From NCBI RefSeq assembly GCF_014647655.1, contig NZ_BMPP01000006.1, forward strand, positions 124,595-188,594: a DNA stretch of 64,000 nt. The letters are read 5' to 3'. Positions 28,980 to 37,364 of this stretch are shown here, one piece after another. The DNA comes from Deinococcus malanensis. Its GTDB lineage: Bacteria > Deinococcota > Deinococci > Deinococcales > Deinococcaceae. The translations under genes and the position numbers were made by a program. The notes beneath the pieces are model-generated. The model had not been told where the DNA came from. It did no database searches and saw only the letters and a program-made list of their open reading frames with translations. Position 1 is the first letter of the stretch, and the number at the start of each line of letters is the position of its first letter.

Positions 28980-29183
28980 TCAGCGCCGGAACCAGCTCAG
29001 CAGCAGACGGCGGACAAGAAACCAGACCACCACACCCAGTCCTGCTCCCGCAAGCAGCGCCAGCACCACGTTCAGAGCCGCCCCCAGCCACAGCGCCACG
29101 AAGGCAAACACGCCCACCCCCGTGGCGATCAGCGTGGCAAGCCGGCGGGCATTGTCATCCGGGGTCCAGGAATCCAGATCCAT
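28980..29183 (-). CDS. Small membrane protein, 67 residues
   Basis: Start at 29183 (MDLDSWTPDDNARRLATLIA); sequence before it in the same frame is unlikely to be translated. Two hydrophobic helices (ATLIATGVGVFAFVALWLG and LNVVLALLAGAGLGVVVWFL) then a basic tail RRLLLSWFRR, predicting an inner-membrane hairpin. No Shine-Dalgarno, so possibly leaderless. Unknown function. Confidence 0.6.
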   Translation of the reverse strand: MDLDSWTPDDNARRLATLIATGVGVFAFVALWLGAALNVVLALLAGAGLGVVVWFLVRRLLLSWFRR

Positions 29184-29414
29184 GGGTGCAGTGTGGCAGC
29201 AATGCCCGGATTCGTGCACGTATGAAAGGGCCGTCTTGACCGTCTGAGGTGCTGGCGACACGACTCGGGCTGACAACCGCATCGAGGCGCCTGGGCCGCT
29301 GCATGGCACTGAAAGGACTGCGCAGCACTATGCGTCTGCACCTGGCAGCTGAAGGCACAGGCCCATCCTGGCGAAACAAGCCCGTGACACCGGCTAATAG
29401 GAGACAGTTCCGGC

Positions 29415-29436
29415 CACTAAGCCGGCTGGCTTAGTG
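29415..29436. promoter_or_regulatory. Perfect palindrome upstream of the small-protein/RIO kinase genes
   Basis: CACTAAGCC and its complement around a 4-nt centre. It lies 57 bp before ATG 29494, in the interval where a promoter is expected. It could be a dimeric-regulator operator or a leader hairpin. The rest of 29184-29493 shows no gene. Confidence 0.45.
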
Positions 29437-29493
29437 ACCAGTGCCCTATTGGCCTGCTACCGTACATGCACACCAACGAAGGAGGTGCTGCAT

Positions 29494-29628
29494 ATGACCG
29501 AAATCATCAACGTCCGTCTGACCGTGACTGCAAGAGGCTTCGAGAACGGCTCCAACAAGGAGAATGATTTTGCACCAGTCGCAGCGCCCACCTTCGGGCC
29601 TGATCCGAGTTCCACACCAGCACCCTGA
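29494..29628 (+). CDS. Small protein upstream of RIO kinase, 44 residues
   Basis: ATG 29494 with a very strong Shine-Dalgarno (AAGGAGG, 8 nt spacing), better than most genes in the window. Begins MTEIINVRLTVTARGF, continues with an Asn/Lys-rich stretch (ENGSNKENDF) and ends in a Pro/Ala/Ser tail. Stop is 12 bp before the TTG start of the RIO kinase, so the two are co-transcribed. No cysteines and no membrane segment. Function unknown; it could be a regulatory peptide or a kinase partner. Confidence 0.6.
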   Translation: MTEIINVRLTVTARGFENGSNKENDFAPVAAPTFGPDPSSTPAP

Positions 29629-29640
29629 CCGGGGGATCTC

Positions 29641-30516
29641 TTGAGTGCCCACTGGCTCGATGACGAGCAGTGGAACGGGGGCGAGCAGCGCCTTCGCCGC
29701 AAGAGGCACAAACCACAGGGCCGCCGCCGTCTGGCCGACCTGACCGCCGAACCCGGTGCAGATCAGGGTGACGACATCATCCGCCGCCTGATGCATCTGG
29801 GCCACCTCACCGAAGTGGTGGCCGAGCTCAAGAGCGGGAAGGAAGCCACCGCCTACGTCGCACGCGGTACTCGCGGCACCGTGCTGCTCAAGATCTACCG
29901 CGACCTGCAGGCCCGCAGTTTCAAGAATGACAGCGTTTACCGCGAGGGTCAGGTGATCCTGGATCGCCGCGCGGCCAAGGCCATGGAACAGCGGACCCGC
30001 CGCGGACTGGACATGCTGCAGTCGGACTGGGTCCTGGCCGAGTACGCCCACCTGTGGACCCTGTGGCACGCCGGGCTGAATGTTCCTGAACCGCTGGCCG
30101 GTCCCTATCCAATTGATTACGCCGAAACCGTCCCGGCTGTGCTGATGCGCCTGATCGGCACCGAGGACCACGTGGCCCCGCGTCTGAGCGACGTCAAGCT
30201 GAGCCCTGAGCAGGCGCAGTCGGCCTGGACGCAGGCCCTGAGCGGTATGGCCGACCTGCTGCGGCTGGGTTTTGTCCACGGCGACTACAGCACCTACAAC
30301 CTTCTCTGGTGGGAGGACACCGTGACCATCATCGATTTTCCACAACTTGCCACCCGGCAGAATCCCAATTTCCAGGCGTTGCTGCGCCGCGACGCCGAGA
30401 GTCTGGCGACCAGCTTCCGCAAGCACGGCCTGCAGATCAGTGGAGACCAGACCCTGCGTGACGTGCAGCGCCGCGCCCTGGGCCCCGCGCCCACACCACG
30501 GGTGACACTGCCATGA
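29641..30516 (+). CDS. RIO1-type atypical protein kinase/ATPase
   Basis: 291 residues; start TTG 29641 with GGGGG 5 nt upstream. Kinase elements: nucleotide loop SGKEATAYVA (~residue 65), catalytic Lys in LLKIYRD, hinge VLMRLIG, catalytic loop VHGDYSTYNLLW (~217; H-G-D-x-x-x-x-N) and metal-binding IDFPQ (~233), the usual RIO1 form of DFG. N-terminal ~45 residues are basic. In archaea and eukaryotes RIO kinases act in small-subunit maturation; bacterial RIO1-like roles are largely uncharacterised. Confidence 0.85.
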   Translation: MSAHWLDDEQWNGGEQRLRRKRHKPQGRRRLADLTAEPGADQGDDIIRRLMHLGHLTEVVAELKSGKEATAYVARGTRGTVLLKIYRDLQARSFKNDSVYREGQVILDRRAAKAMEQRTRRGLDMLQSDWVLAEYAHLWTLWHAGLNVPEPLAGPYPIDYAETVPAVLMRLIGTEDHVAPRLSDVKLSPEQAQSAWTQALSGMADLLRLGFVHGDYSTYNLLWWEDTVTIIDFPQLATRQNPNFQALLRRDAESLATSFRKHGLQISGDQTLRDVQRRALGPAPTPRVTLP

Positions 30517-30536
30517 AGCGGCCGCTGCACCACCGC

Positions 30537-30542
30537 TAGAGT
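30537..30542 (+). promoter_or_regulatory. Leaderless-type -10 box for the VOC gene
   Basis: TAGAGT 5 nt before ATG 30548, no Shine-Dalgarno. Only 31 bp separates this ATG from the RIO kinase stop. Confidence 0.4.
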
Positions 30543-30547
30543 GCGGC

Positions 30548-30940
30548 ATGCTGCGCGCCCTGGAAACCTGCCTGTACGCCGATGACCTTGCCCTGGCCGA
30601 GCCCTTCTATACGGAGGTGCTCGGCCTGACGCTGCACAGCAGGGTTCCTGGGCGTCACCTGTTCTACCGGCTGCAGGGAAGCATGCTGCTGATCTTCAAT
30701 CCGGCGGCCAGTGTCCAGGCCGGCGAGGTGCCGTCTCATGGGGGCACAGCCGGAGGGCATGCCTGCCTTGCCATCGCCCGGGACCAGACCGACGCCTGGG
30801 AGGCCCGCCTGAAATCGCACGGCCTGGAGGTGACACGCTACGCCTGGGGAGACCGGGGCGAAAGCCTGTACTTCCATGATCCCGCCGGCAATGTTCTGGA
30901 ACTGGCCCCGGCAAGCATCTGGGGAATACTGGACGCATGA
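30548..30940 (+). CDS. VOC (glyoxalase/bleomycin-resistance) superfamily protein
   Basis: 130 residues, one module of paired beta-alpha-beta-beta-beta units. LETCLYADDLALAEPFYTEV at the start, GGHACLAIA at mid, and SLYFHDPAGNVLELA at the end (family Y-F-x-D-P-x-G-N-x-x-E) with a metal-binding Glu. Members include glyoxalase I, FosX-like resistance enzymes and dioxygenases; sequence alone does not separate these. Confidence 0.8.
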   Translation: MLRALETCLYADDLALAEPFYTEVLGLTLHSRVPGRHLFYRLQGSMLLIFNPAASVQAGEVPSHGGTAGGHACLAIARDQTDAWEARLKSHGLEVTRYAWGDRGESLYFHDPAGNVLELAPASIWGILDA

Positions 30941-31047
30941 GCCGTCCCCTGAAATTTCTGCTGGCGCTGCTGCCGTTTTTGCTGGTCTCGAGCGCCGCCC
31001 AGCGCCGGCGTTCTCGCTGCGGTCTGGAGACCAACGATGGGCGCTAA
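30937..31047 (+). CDS. Candidate 36-residue secreted or membrane peptide
   Basis: Short frame whose ATG overlaps the VOC stop (ATGA) and whose TAA lies 11 bp inside the CitE-like gene. It reads as a basic start, a hydrophobic core (LKFLLALLPFLLVSSAAQ) and a basic tail RRRSRCGLETNDGR, like a signal peptide with one Cys. The coupled overlaps on both sides favour real translation, perhaps as a linker for translational coupling. No known family. Confidence 0.4.
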   Translation: MSRPLKFLLALLPFLLVSSAAQRRRSRCGLETNDGR

Positions 31048-31888
31048 GCCGCTGCGGTCGATGCTCTATGTGCCGGGTGACAAGCCCCGCGCCATCGAGA
31101 AGGCGCAGACACTGGGCGCCGACGCCGTGATTCTGGACCTGGAAGACGCCGTGGCCCCTGAGAAGAAAGCCGAGGCCCGGCACAACGTTCGTGAGGCGCT
31201 GCGGGGTGCCTGGCCCTGCCCGGTTCTGGTACGGGTCAACGGCCAGGGCTCCGAGTGGGAACACGAGGACCGGGAAATGGCCCTGCTCTCGGGTGTGGAC
31301 GGCCTGGTGCTGCCGAAAGTGGAAGACGCGCGGCACGTTCATGCCCTGCAGCTGCGCGTGCCGTTGTGGGCCATGATCGAGACTCCGCAAGGGGTACTCG
31401 CAGCGCCCGAAATCGCGGCGGTACCGGGCGTGTCCGGGCTGCTAGCCGGAGCCAACGATCTGGCCCGTGCACTGCGTACCCGCCCGCATCCGGAGCGGCT
31501 GCCTCTGCTTCACGCTCTCTCAGCTGTGGTGCTGGCTGCACGGGCGCATGGAAAAATCCCGGTCGACGCCGTATTCAATGACATTCGCGACCCGCACGGG
31601 TTCGAGCAGGAATGTCGTCAGGGCCGCGCCCTGGGCTTTGCAGGCAAAACCGTGATTCACCCGGGACAGGTAGCGGCAGCCCATGCAGCGTACGGCGTCT
31701 CGGAGGCAGAAGCGCACAGCGCCCGAGACCTCCTGGCAGCGTGGGCAGTAGCCCGGGCTGAGGGCCGCAGCGTCGCCACCTACCAGGGGGCCCTGGTGGA
31801 GCAGATGCACGCCGACGAGGCACAGGAGCAACTTGAGCTGTGGGAAGCCTCGGTCAAGGACGCAGGAGCAGCCAACCCCCTTGCTTAA
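31037..31888 (+). CDS. HpcH/HpaI aldolase, citrate lyase beta subunit-like (CitE-like)
   Basis: 283 residues. LRSMLYVPGDKPRAIEKA at the N-terminus, the metal-site region LDLEDAVAPEKKAEAR (~residues 33-48), VRVNGQGSEW, MIETPQGVLAAPEIA with catalytic Glu (~113), and FAGKTVIHPGQV near the end. Stand-alone CitE-like proteins cleave or condense acyl-CoA hydroxy-acids (for example citramalyl- or malyl-CoA). No citrate lyase alpha or gamma gene is nearby, so this is not classical citrate lyase. Confidence 0.85.
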   Translation: MGAKPLRSMLYVPGDKPRAIEKAQTLGADAVILDLEDAVAPEKKAEARHNVREALRGAWPCPVLVRVNGQGSEWEHEDREMALLSGVDGLVLPKVEDARHVHALQLRVPLWAMIETPQGVLAAPEIAAVPGVSGLLAGANDLARALRTRPHPERLPLLHALSAVVLAARAHGKIPVDAVFNDIRDPHGFEQECRQGRALGFAGKTVIHPGQVAAAHAAYGVSEAEAHSARDLLAAWAVARAEGRSVATYQGALVEQMHADEAQEQLELWEASVKDAGAANPLA

Positions 31889-31919
31889 TTGCAGAAAGCA
31901 GCTTTATCCTGCTTAAGCA

Positions 31920-33044
31920 ATGGCCCTGACTGACCGCGAACAGCAACTCCTGAAACTGATTCAGGCGTCTCCGCTGTCCACCCCCGAGGATCTGGCCCGG
32001 CAGCTGGGCACGTCCCGGGCAGCCGTGAACGTGCATGTCAGCAGTCTGGTGCGCAAAGGGGCCTTGCTGGGGCGAGGTTACATCCTGCCCGACACGCAGG
32101 CAGCGCGCCGCGTCGTGGTGGTGGGCGGCGCGAACATGGATCTGAAGGCGCGCACCACGCAGTCGTGTGTACCGGGCACCAGCAACCCGGGAACCACGGC
32201 CCAGGCGCCCGGCGGAGTGGCCCGGAATGTCGCGGAGAACCTGGGCCGTCTGGGCGTGTCGGTCAGCCTGATCTCGGCGGTGGGCCGGGATGTCCTGGGT
32301 GACGCCCTTCTGCGCGAAACCGAGGCCGCAGGCGTCGAGGTGCGCGGCGTGCTCCGCGTACCTGACGAGCCTACAGGTACCTATACCGCCGTGCTGGACG
32401 AGACCGGCGAGCTCGTGGTGGCCGTGGCCGCCATGGGGGTAATGGACCGCCTGACTCCGTCTGCCCTGCGGGAACGGCGGGGGCTGCTGCGCGGCGCCTC
32501 GTGGCTCGTCGTGGACGGCAACCTCCGTCAGGACAGCCTGCTGCTGCTGCTGGAGCTGAGTGCCGAGGCCGGGGTGCAGGTGGCCTTCGAGCCTGTCAGT
32601 GTTCCCAAGGCGGCTCAGCTCCGGCCAGCCCTGGACGCCGGCCGGGCACCGGCCTTGATCACGCCGAATGTCACGGAACTGGGTGCCCTGCTGGAGCGCA
32701 CCGTGTCCGATACCCCGGAGGACCTGCGCGCAGCGGCGCTCGAGTTGCACGGCCGTGGTGTGGAACTGGTCTGGGTGCGCCGCGGCGCACTTGGCAGCCT
32801 GGTCTCCACCACTGACGGCGCCGCGACATTGCCGGCCCTGCCTGCCGCCCTGCGCGACGTGACCGGAGCAGGAGACGCCATGCTGGCAGCTTTCCTGGCT
32901 GCACTGACTGAGGGACTCTCCCCCATCGAGGCAGCGCAGCACGGGCACGCCGCCGCCGCCCTGACCATCGAAAGCCCCTTCACGGTGGTACCGGACCTCA
33001 GCCCTGAACTGCTGCGCGCCCGCCTGAGCCCTCTACACCGATGA
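31920..33044 (+). CDS. psuK: Pseudouridine kinase with N-terminal HTH (PfkB family)
   Basis: 374 residues. The first ~60 residues form a winged HTH (LTDREQQLLKLIQASPLSTP, then SRAAVNVHVSSL), as in YeiC/PsuK. The ribokinase-type domain has VVVGGANMDLKA, the Gly-rich APGGVARNVAENLGRLG, and DVTGAGDAMLAAFLAAL with catalytic Asp (~residue 320). It phosphorylates pseudouridine to the 5'-phosphate for PsuG, encoded next. Its present stop lies in a 17-bp tandem duplication; without that duplication the frame would end at an ATGA overlap with psuG. Confidence 0.88.
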   Translation: MALTDREQQLLKLIQASPLSTPEDLARQLGTSRAAVNVHVSSLVRKGALLGRGYILPDTQAARRVVVVGGANMDLKARTTQSCVPGTSNPGTTAQAPGGVARNVAENLGRLGVSVSLISAVGRDVLGDALLRETEAAGVEVRGVLRVPDEPTGTYTAVLDETGELVVAVAAMGVMDRLTPSALRERRGLLRGASWLVVDGNLRQDSLLLLLELSAEAGVQVAFEPVSVPKAAQLRPALDAGRAPALITPNVTELGALLERTVSDTPEDLRAAALELHGRGVELVWVRRGALGSLVSTTDGAATLPALPAALRDVTGAGDAMLAAFLAALTEGLSPIEAAQHGHAAAALTIESPFTVVPDLSPELLRARLSPLHR

Positions 33045-33058
33045 GCCCTCTACACCGA
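33025..33058 (+). repeat. 17-bp tandem duplication at the psuK stop
   Basis: TGAGCCCTCTACACCGA occurs twice back to back (33025-33041 and 33042-33058). The second copy supplies the in-frame TGA that ends psuK. Because 17 is not a multiple of three, the duplication moved the stop. Confidence 0.95.
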
Positions 33059-33072
33059 AAGGACACCCTGAC

Positions 33073-34011
33073 ATGACCCACGCTCCTTTAAGCCCTGACC
33101 TCGCTGCCCTGATGGACCTTCACCCCGATGTCGCCGCTGCCCTGCAGGCGGGGCAGCCGGTGGTGGCGCTGGAAAGCACCATCATCAGCCACGGCATGCC
33201 CTTTCCCCAGAATGTAGAGATGGCCCGCGGCGTCGAAGACGTGGTTCGTGCAAACGGCGCCACCCCGGCCACCATCGCGGTGCTGGGTGGCCGGCTCAAG
33301 GTCGGCCTGACTCCAGAGGAACTGCATCTGCTGGCAACCGACCCGAACGTGCAGAAAATCAGCACCCGTGACCTGCCGGTGACGGTGGCACTGGGCCAGC
33401 ACGGGGCGACCACGGTGGCCTCCACCATGCGCATTGCCGCGCTGGCCGGCATCCGTGTCTTTGCCACTGGCGGCACGGGCGGCGTTCACCGCGGCGCCGG
33501 GCAGACCATGGACATCAGCGCCGACCTGCTGGAACTGGCCCGCACCGATGTCTGTGTGGTCAGCGCGGGCGTCAAGAGCATTCTGGATATCGGGCTGACG
33601 CTGGAGGTCCTGGAAACCCAGGGAGTTCCGGCGATCACGCTGGGCAACGAGGAATTCCCGGCCTTCTACTCCCGCTCCAGCGGGTTCAGGTCGCCCCTGA
33701 CCGTGCAGGACGAGGCGCAGGTGGCCCGCGTACTGAAGGCGAAATGGGCCATGGGCTTATCCGGTGGCGTGCTGCTGGCCAACCCGGTCCCTCAGGAAAG
33801 CGAGATTCCGGCAGCCGAAATCACGCCGCATATCGAGCAGGCCCTGGCAGACATGGACGCGCTGGGCCTCACCGGCAAGGACACCACGCCTTACCTGCTG
33901 GGCCGGATCGTGGAGATTACGGGCGGCCGCAGCCTGGAGACCAACATTGCCCTGGTGCGCCACAACGCGGCTGTGGCAGCGCGGGTGGCTGCCGAATTTG
34001 CGCGGCTGTAA
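33073..34011 (+). CDS. psuG: Pseudouridine-5'-phosphate glycosidase
   Basis: 312 residues, normal length. Family signatures: VALESTIISHGMPFPQNVEM, near the N-terminus (shown without its last residues), KISTRDLPV (~residue 97, with the catalytic Lys region), GGTGGVHRGA, CVVSAGVKSILDIG and SGGVLLANPVP. It cleaves the C-C bond of pseudouridine 5'-phosphate to uracil and ribose 5-phosphate, so with psuK it forms a complete pseudouridine salvage route. Nearest upstream signal for ribosome binding is GGACACC-like and weak. Confidence 0.93.
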   Translation: MTHAPLSPDLAALMDLHPDVAAALQAGQPVVALESTIISHGMPFPQNVEMARGVEDVVRANGATPATIAVLGGRLKVGLTPEELHLLATDPNVQKISTRDLPVTVALGQHGATTVASTMRIAALAGIRVFATGGTGGVHRGAGQTMDISADLLELARTDVCVVSAGVKSILDIGLTLEVLETQGVPAITLGNEEFPAFYSRSSGFRSPLTVQDEAQVARVLKAKWAMGLSGGVLLANPVPQESEIPAAEITPHIEQALADMDALGLTGKDTTPYLLGRIVEITGGRSLETNIALVRHNAAVAARVAAEFARL

Positions 34012-34159
34012 GGCAGCCTGAGCAGGAAGGGCTGGGTCTGACTCCAGGCTGTGGCACCTGCTCGTGATGGCCTGAGGCTCGGGGGTGGCCTCACTGCCAC
34101 GCGACGCTGCGGGTCGCCGATCTTGCTTCAACAACGCTGGAGTCACTGCTCCTGGGCCT

Positions 34160-35206
34160 TCAACCCCGCATCAAAAAGTGCTCGATAATCGCGTGGTGGT
34201 CCTCGAAAAACAATTCGGGACTGCTCAGGGCATCACTCAGGGGAAGCCATAAGGCCTCGCTGGCGTCGCTGCCTCCGCTCAGGCGGGGCAGCTGACCAAT
34301 GCCCAGGTCGAAGTGAAAGGCGTGCGTGACCGTGCGTCCACGCTGGCTGCGGTCCGGGTAGTCGAAGACCGCCTGTGATTTCAGGGCGGCAGGCAGAGAA
34401 GTGCCCTCGCCCAGCCCGGTTTCCTCGTGGACTTTGCGGATACAGCATTCCATCAGCGTCTCTTTCTGTTCCAGAAATCCTCCGGGCATGGCCAGCCGGC
34501 CGCGACCAGGCATCCCGCCGCGGCGCACCACCAGCACGTGCCCGCTGCGGGTCACGACCGCGTCTGTGGTGACGAATACCGGCGGGAAGGGAGCGTCCTT
34601 CCAGGCGGTCCGGTAATCTCTGAGGTGGTCGTATTCGACACGCAGTTCGGCGTATTCGGGGGTCTGGTGGAATCTCACGAGAAAGGCATGTACGGCCGGA
34701 GGCACCATGCCCAGAACGTCTTCCAGACGATCCTCAAAGTAGGCCCGGCGCACGTCCGTGGCACTCAGGGCACTCACCACGTGCGTGGGAATAAACTCCC
34801 AGGCGGGAAAGGAGCGCAGGTAGTAGCTGCTTTCATCTTTCAGGTGACCAATCAGGGCCACGTCCGTGCTTCCCCGGGTGTGGGCCTGGACTCCGGCCTG
34901 CACCTCGGACAGCCACAGGCTCTCGTTATAGAAATAGTCACGTACATGCACGAACAGCACGCGGCTTTTTGGCACGCCCGCTTCCAGCAGCATGGCCCAG
35001 ATCAGATCCTGGCGCTCCTCGGCTGTGAAGGGGTTCTTGGTATTGCGCGCCGCACGCGCAGAGCCGATCACCACGATCAGCTTCTGAACGCTCTGCAGCG
35101 CTTCGAGCATAACAAGCAGATGCGCCTGATGCGGCGGTTCAAAGCGGCCTATGTACACACCGAAAGTACGTTTACGCCGGGTACCGCTGGACGACTGGAC
35201 AACCAT
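34160..35206 (-). CDS. NMN adenylyltransferase-Nudix fusion protein with altered Nudix box
   Basis: 348 residues from ATG 35206 (GAGG upstream; 35215 is an alternative). N-terminal nucleotidyltransferase with [14 protein letters not shown] (G-R-F-x-P-x-H-x-G/A-H) and [10 protein letters not shown], then [14 protein letters not shown] (I/L-S-x-T-x-R). C-terminal Nudix domain with [17 protein letters not shown] followed by [10 protein letters not shown]. In the Nudix consensus R-E-U-x-E-E the first Glu is Lys here. This architecture (NadM-Nudix) makes NAD and often hydrolyses ADP-ribose; the Lys probably disables the second activity. Confidence 0.88.
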   Translation of the reverse strand: MVVQSSSGTRRKRTFGVYIGRFEPPHQAHLLVMLEALQSVQKLIVVIGSARAARNTKNPFTAEERQDLIWAMLLEAGVPKSRVLFVHVRDYFYNESLWLSEVQAGVQAHTRGSTDVALIGHLKDESSYYLRSFPAWEFIPTHVVSALSATDVRRAYFEDRLEDVLGMVPPAVHAFLVRFHQTPEYAELRVEYDHLRDYRTAWKDAPFPPVFVTTDAVVTRSGHVLVVRRGGMPGRGRLAMPGGFLEQKETLMECCIRKVHEETGLGEGTSLPAALKSQAVFDYPDRSQRGRTVTHAFHFDLGIGQLPRLSGGSDASEALWLPLSDALSSPELFFEDHHAIIEHFLMRG

Positions 35207-35311
35207 GGTCCTCACGATGGTTCGGTTTTATTCTGAGAATTATGAAAAACGTTGTCCCTTGGCACCTATCCTGCTTGAGATTCCGTGAAACTGGGCCCCG
35301 CACAAACCCGG

Positions 35312-35317
35312 TAAGGT
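35312..35317 (+). promoter_or_regulatory. Leaderless-type -10 box for the YbjN-like gene
   Basis: TAAGGT 7 nt before ATG 35325 and no Shine-Dalgarno; in the 118-bp divergent interval shared with the NadM-Nudix gene. Confidence 0.4.
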
Positions 35318-35324
35318 AATCCTC

Positions 35325-35816
35325 ATGACCAGAACGCTGCTCCTGGGCGCCACGCTGGGCCTGGCCTGTGTATCAGTTACAGAAGCAGGTGGCACGGGCG
35401 TTGCCCCAGCCGGCCTTCGCCTGCGCGCCGCCACTCCTGGCGCCGTGGCGGCCAGCCTCCGCGCGGCGGGTTACCATGTGACGCTCAATCCGGAGAAGCC
35501 TGGCCGCGACCCGGGGATGACTGTGCTGGCCGGTCCCCGTGAGCTGGACCTGTGGCTGAGTGGCTGCGTTCAGGGCGTGTGTCTGCGGGTCACCGCCAGT
35601 TCCTCCTGGGACTACCGGGGGCGCCAGGCTGCCCTGAGTTCAGCGCTGGTCAACAGCTGGAACAGCAACTATTACACCCAGGCGTACATCTACCGCAACC
35701 GTTACTTCCTGGATTCCAGCCAGATGCTGCGCGGGGGCTTCACCGACACCACGCTGCAGACCTGGATGAGTGAATATCTGGCCGACCTGCAGGAATTCGA
35801 GCAGCACCTGCCCTGA
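35325..35816 (+). CDS. Secreted YbjN-like protein
   Basis: 163 residues with a cleavable signal peptide (MTRTLLLGATLGLACVSVTE, cleavage near EAGG). The mature part resembles the YbjN/sensory regulator fold: LRAATPGAVAASLRAAGYHV, two Cys in LSGCVQGVCLRV (probable disulfide), LVNSWNSNYYTQAYIY and a C-terminal helix TLQTWMSEYLADLQEF. Family role is unclear; members often act as chaperone-like or envelope proteins. Confidence 0.65.
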   Translation: MTRTLLLGATLGLACVSVTEAGGTGVAPAGLRLRAATPGAVAASLRAAGYHVTLNPEKPGRDPGMTVLAGPRELDLWLSGCVQGVCLRVTASSSWDYRGRQAALSSALVNSWNSNYYTQAYIYRNRYFLDSSQMLRGGFTDTTLQTWMSEYLADLQEFEQHLP

Positions 35817-35900
35817 GCCGGCGGGGCAATTCAGTGGGTAAAGAGAAGGCGAACGCAGCCCGGAGATGACAGGGACGCGCGGGCTGCACACTGAAGGATC

Positions 35901-36797
35901 ATGGCAGACCTCAAGCAGACGGGAAAAAGGATGGCACACGGGCTAGAAGCCGGCGTGCACAGGGCCGGCGCAGAGGTCAGTGGCGTGACGCATCAGGTGG
36001 CTCCTGGTCTGGAGGCCCTGGCCCGCTTCGGTTATGCCAGCAAGGGTCTGGTCTACGGCATGGTGGGCCTGCTGGCACTGAGTGTGGCCACGGGCCGCGG
36101 CGGCGCCACCACCGATTCGCAGGGCGCCCTGGTCCGGCTGCAGGACCTGCCGGGCGGGCCGGTATTGATGTGGCTGCTGGTAGTGGGCCTGATCGGCTAT
36201 GCGATCTGGCAGCTGGTTCGCGCTTTCCTGGACCCGGAACAGCAGGGCAAGGAAGCCAAGGGCATTGTCAAGCGGGCAGGCTATTTCCTCAGCGGGGTGC
36301 TGAACCTGGGTCTGGCATTGTTTGCCGCACGTCTGGCCATGCGGGGCAGTGCCCCACGCAACCAGCAGAGCGAGGCCCAGGCGGCCGGAGACGTTCTGGC
36401 GCTGCCCGGAGGGCAGTGGTTGCTTGGACTTCTCGGCCTGGCACTCCTGGCGATTGCCGCCAACCAGCTGTACAGTGCGGCCGGTGCAAAGTTTATGAAG
36501 CGTATGAAGTTCAGCGGCGCAGCCGGGCACGGTGAAAAGCTCAAGCGAATCGGGCAGATAGGCGTGGGGGCGCGCGGAACCACCGTGGCCATCATCGGGG
36601 TCTTTCTGCTGATCGCCGCGTGGCGCAACAAGGCTGGCATGGTTCCGGGCGTCTCCGAGGTGTTGACCTGGCTGCGCGAGCAACCGGCAGGCAACTTCCT
36701 GCTGGGCGTCCTGGCCCTGGGTACGCTGTGTTACGGGGTGTGGTGTGGCGTGCAGGCCATGTACCGCCGTATCCGCGTGGAGGGCGGCGCGGCATGA
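35901..36797 (+). CDS. DUF1206 membrane protein
   Basis: 298 residues with six membrane helices arranged as three repeats of a two-helix unit, the DUF1206 pattern: [38 protein letters not shown], and [19 protein letters not shown]. The N-terminal ~35 residues are soluble. Function of the family is unknown. Stop overlaps mgsA (ATGA), so the two are coupled. Confidence 0.85.
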   Translation: MADLKQTGKRMAHGLEAGVHRAGAEVSGVTHQVAPGLEALARFGYASKGLVYGMVGLLALSVATGRGGATTDSQGALVRLQDLPGGPVLMWLLVVGLIGYAIWQLVRAFLDPEQQGKEAKGIVKRAGYFLSGVLNLGLALFAARLAMRGSAPRNQQSEAQAAGDVLALPGGQWLLGLLGLALLAIAANQLYSAAGAKFMKRMKFSGAAGHGEKLKRIGQIGVGARGTTVAIIGVFLLIAAWRNKAGMVPGVSEVLTWLREQPAGNFLLGVLALGTLCYGVWCGVQAMYRRIRVEGGAA

Positions 36798-37198
36798 CCG
36801 GAGCTTCGGTCAAACGTCAGGTGGCGCTGATCGCCCACGACAAGAAAAAGCTCGAACTGGCTATGTTTGCGCTGACGCACCGCGAGACACTGGCCAACTT
36901 TCATCTGGTGGCCACCGGCACCACCGGCAGCGTGCTGCAAAAGCAGACCGGGCTGCAGGTCGAGCGGGTGCTGTCCGGTCCGTTGGGCGGCGACCAGCAG
37001 ATCGGCGCGCGCCTGGCGGACGAAGCCGTGCTGGCGGTGTTCTTTTTCCGTGACCCTCTGACGGCGCAGCCGCATGAGCCTGATGTCTCGGCCCTGGTAC
37101 GCCTGTGCGACGTCCACGACATCCCCCTGGCCACCAACCCGGCCAGCGCAGAAGCGCTGATGCTGTGGCTCAAAACCCAGATCGGGGCTGGCAGCTGA
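36794..37198 (+). CDS. mgsA: Methylglyoxal synthase
   Basis: 134 residues from the ATGA-overlapping ATG 36794. Family motifs: [39 protein letters not shown] (G-P-x-G-G-D-x-Q) with the catalytic Asp, [16 protein letters not shown] and [12 protein letters not shown]. Converts dihydroxyacetone phosphate to methylglyoxal, a bypass of lower glycolysis that relieves phosphate limitation. Coupled to a DUF1206 gene. Confidence 0.95.
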   Translation: MTGASVKRQVALIAHDKKKLELAMFALTHRETLANFHLVATGTTGSVLQKQTGLQVERVLSGPLGGDQQIGARLADEAVLAVFFFRDPLTAQPHEPDVSALVRLCDVHDIPLATNPASAEALMLWLKTQIGAGS

Positions 37199-37352
37199 GC
37201 GCAGAGGTCAGCGGGCCTACTGTGCTGGCTGCTGCCCACGTAAGCCTCTGGAAAAGAGTACCGTGGGCCTCTTTCACGGGCTGCCGGGCTGGCCTCTTAC
37301 TCCCAGTGCTGATTGAACCGGGTGAATTTATCGCGTCGCTGGGCCCGTGGCT

Positions 37353-37358
37353 TATATT
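37353..37358 (+). promoter_or_regulatory. Leaderless-type -10 box for the PP2C gene
   Basis: TATATT 6 nt before ATG 37365, no Shine-Dalgarno; the best -10 match to the sigma-70 consensus among the leaderless candidates here. Confidence 0.5.
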
Positions 37359-37364
37359 GAACTC

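Noticed and set aside
27808..29247. Long Ala/Val/Thr-rich frame on the plus strand across the RGG gene
   Set aside because: It is the antisense shadow of a 123-bp GC-rich repeat whose period is a multiple of three, so several frames stay open. Composition is repetitive and no start signal is present.
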